This document shows, piece after piece, positions 14,740-15,139 of a stretch of DNA of 15,139 nucleotides. Source of the stretch: an uncultured Anaerotignum sp. (GTDB lineage: Bacteria; Bacillota; Clostridia; Lachnospirales; Anaerotignaceae); assembly GCF_905212195.1 (NCBI RefSeq), contig NZ_CAJMDQ010000063.1, forward strand, positions 1 through 15,139. Direction: 5' to 3'. Below the pieces are notes generated by a model. That model was not told the origin of the DNA, made no database searches, and saw only the letters and a list, made by a program, of their open reading frames with translations. Position 1 is the first letter of the stretch. Each line of letters begins with the position of its first letter. The translations under genes and the position numbers were made by a program.

Positions 14740-15139
14740 ATGACGCATTTACATTTAACAGAAGAATGGGATAAAGTATTCCCTAAAAGCGAAAAGGTAG
14801 CACATCGCAAAGTAACTTTCCATAACCGCTATGGAATCGAACTTGCAGCAGACTTATATACGCCTGTAGGCGCAACTGGCAAGCTGCCTGCTATTGCCGT
14901 ATGCGGACCTTTTGGTGCCGTAAAAGAACAGGCATCCGGCTTGTATGCTCAAACTATGGCAGAACGTGGGTTTTTGACCATGGCATTCGATCCTTCTTTT
15001 ACAGGAGAAAGTGGTGGTGAACCCAGATATATGGCTTCTCCTGATATCAATACAGAAGATTTTCAGGCAGCGGTGGACTTTCTGTCTGTTCAAGAAAATG
15101 TTGACCCTGAAAAAATTGGTATCATCGGTATTTGCGGAT
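14740..15139 (+). CDS. Alpha/beta hydrolase, C-terminus beyond the window
   Basis: The first 133 residues of an alpha/beta hydrolase are visible. They begin MTHLHLTEEWDKVF and include an N-terminal beta-sheet region (VTFHNRYGIELAADLYTP), an oxyanion-hole region around AVCGPFGAVKEQ, the strand-helix LTMAFDPSFTGESGGEP, and a nucleophile elbow GIIGICG at the very edge, with Cys132 in the nucleophile position. Cysteine there recalls dienelactone-hydrolase-like members, but related families annotated only as alpha/beta hydrolases also read GICG. The ATG at 14740 has AGGAAGG at 14726-14732. It lies 29 bp after the SDR stop and is probably the next gene of the same operon. Confidence 0.85.
   Translation, partial: MTHLHLTEEWDKVFPKSEKVAHRKVTFHNRYGIELAADLYTPVGATGKLPAIAVCGPFGAVKEQASGLYAQTMAERGFLTMAFDPSFTGESGGEPRYMASPDINTEDFQAAVDFLSVQENVDPEKIGIIGICG

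Overview
The window looks like chromosome of an amino-acid-fermenting anaerobe of the Bacillota, most likely class Clostridia. The grounds are strong AAGGAGG-type ribosome sites, moderately AT-rich DNA with very AT-rich intergenic DNA, codon choice favouring GAA, ACA and AGA, and oxygen-sensitive ferredoxin-linked 2-oxoacid oxidoreductases. I cannot name the species; an Anaerotignum/Lachnospirales-type organism is a guess. No tRNA, rRNA, CRISPR array, insertion sequence or phage gene was seen.

Region 1 (1-793) is gene-free and AT-rich. It holds a possible terminator of an upstream gene, two promoter candidates and a leader of about 280 nt with two clear hairpins in front of the first gene.

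Region 2 (794-10804, all + strand) is a probable amino-acid oxidation operon: brnQ (branched-chain amino acid carrier), iorA1-iorB1 (indolepyruvate-type ferredoxin oxidoreductase), a PLP aminotransferase, a second complete pair iorA2-iorB2, an incomplete-looking terminator, an acyl-CoA:acetate/4-hydroxybutyrate-type CoA-transferase and an OxlT-like MFS carrier. Read as a pathway: amino acid uptake, transamination to a 2-oxoacid, oxidative decarboxylation to an acyl- or arylacetyl-CoA with reduction of ferredoxin, transfer of CoA to acetate, and export of the acid. The enzymes fit the oxidative branch of Stickland-type fermentation. The substrate is open: IOR homology points to aromatic amino acids, BrnQ to branched-chain ones. 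The two IOR copies are the most notable feature: the beta subunits are nearly the same while the alpha subunits have diverged, including a Cys/Trp change beside the thiamine diphosphate site.

Region 3 (10805-11058) is a convergent intergenic stretch with two strong hairpin terminators.

Region 4 (11059 to the right edge) is a divergent regulator/operon unit. A LysR-family gene on the minus strand faces a tightly packed + strand operon: flavodoxin, cupin, carboxymuconolactone-decarboxylase-family protein, flavodoxin-fold NAD(P)H oxidoreductase, short-chain dehydrogenase and an alpha/beta hydrolase cut by the window end. The 114-bp divergent region contains a perfect 21-bp palindrome centred about 65 bp upstream of the predicted operon start and overlapping the predicted lysR start, a textbook layout for activation of the operon plus autorepression. 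The compound this second system handles is unknown.
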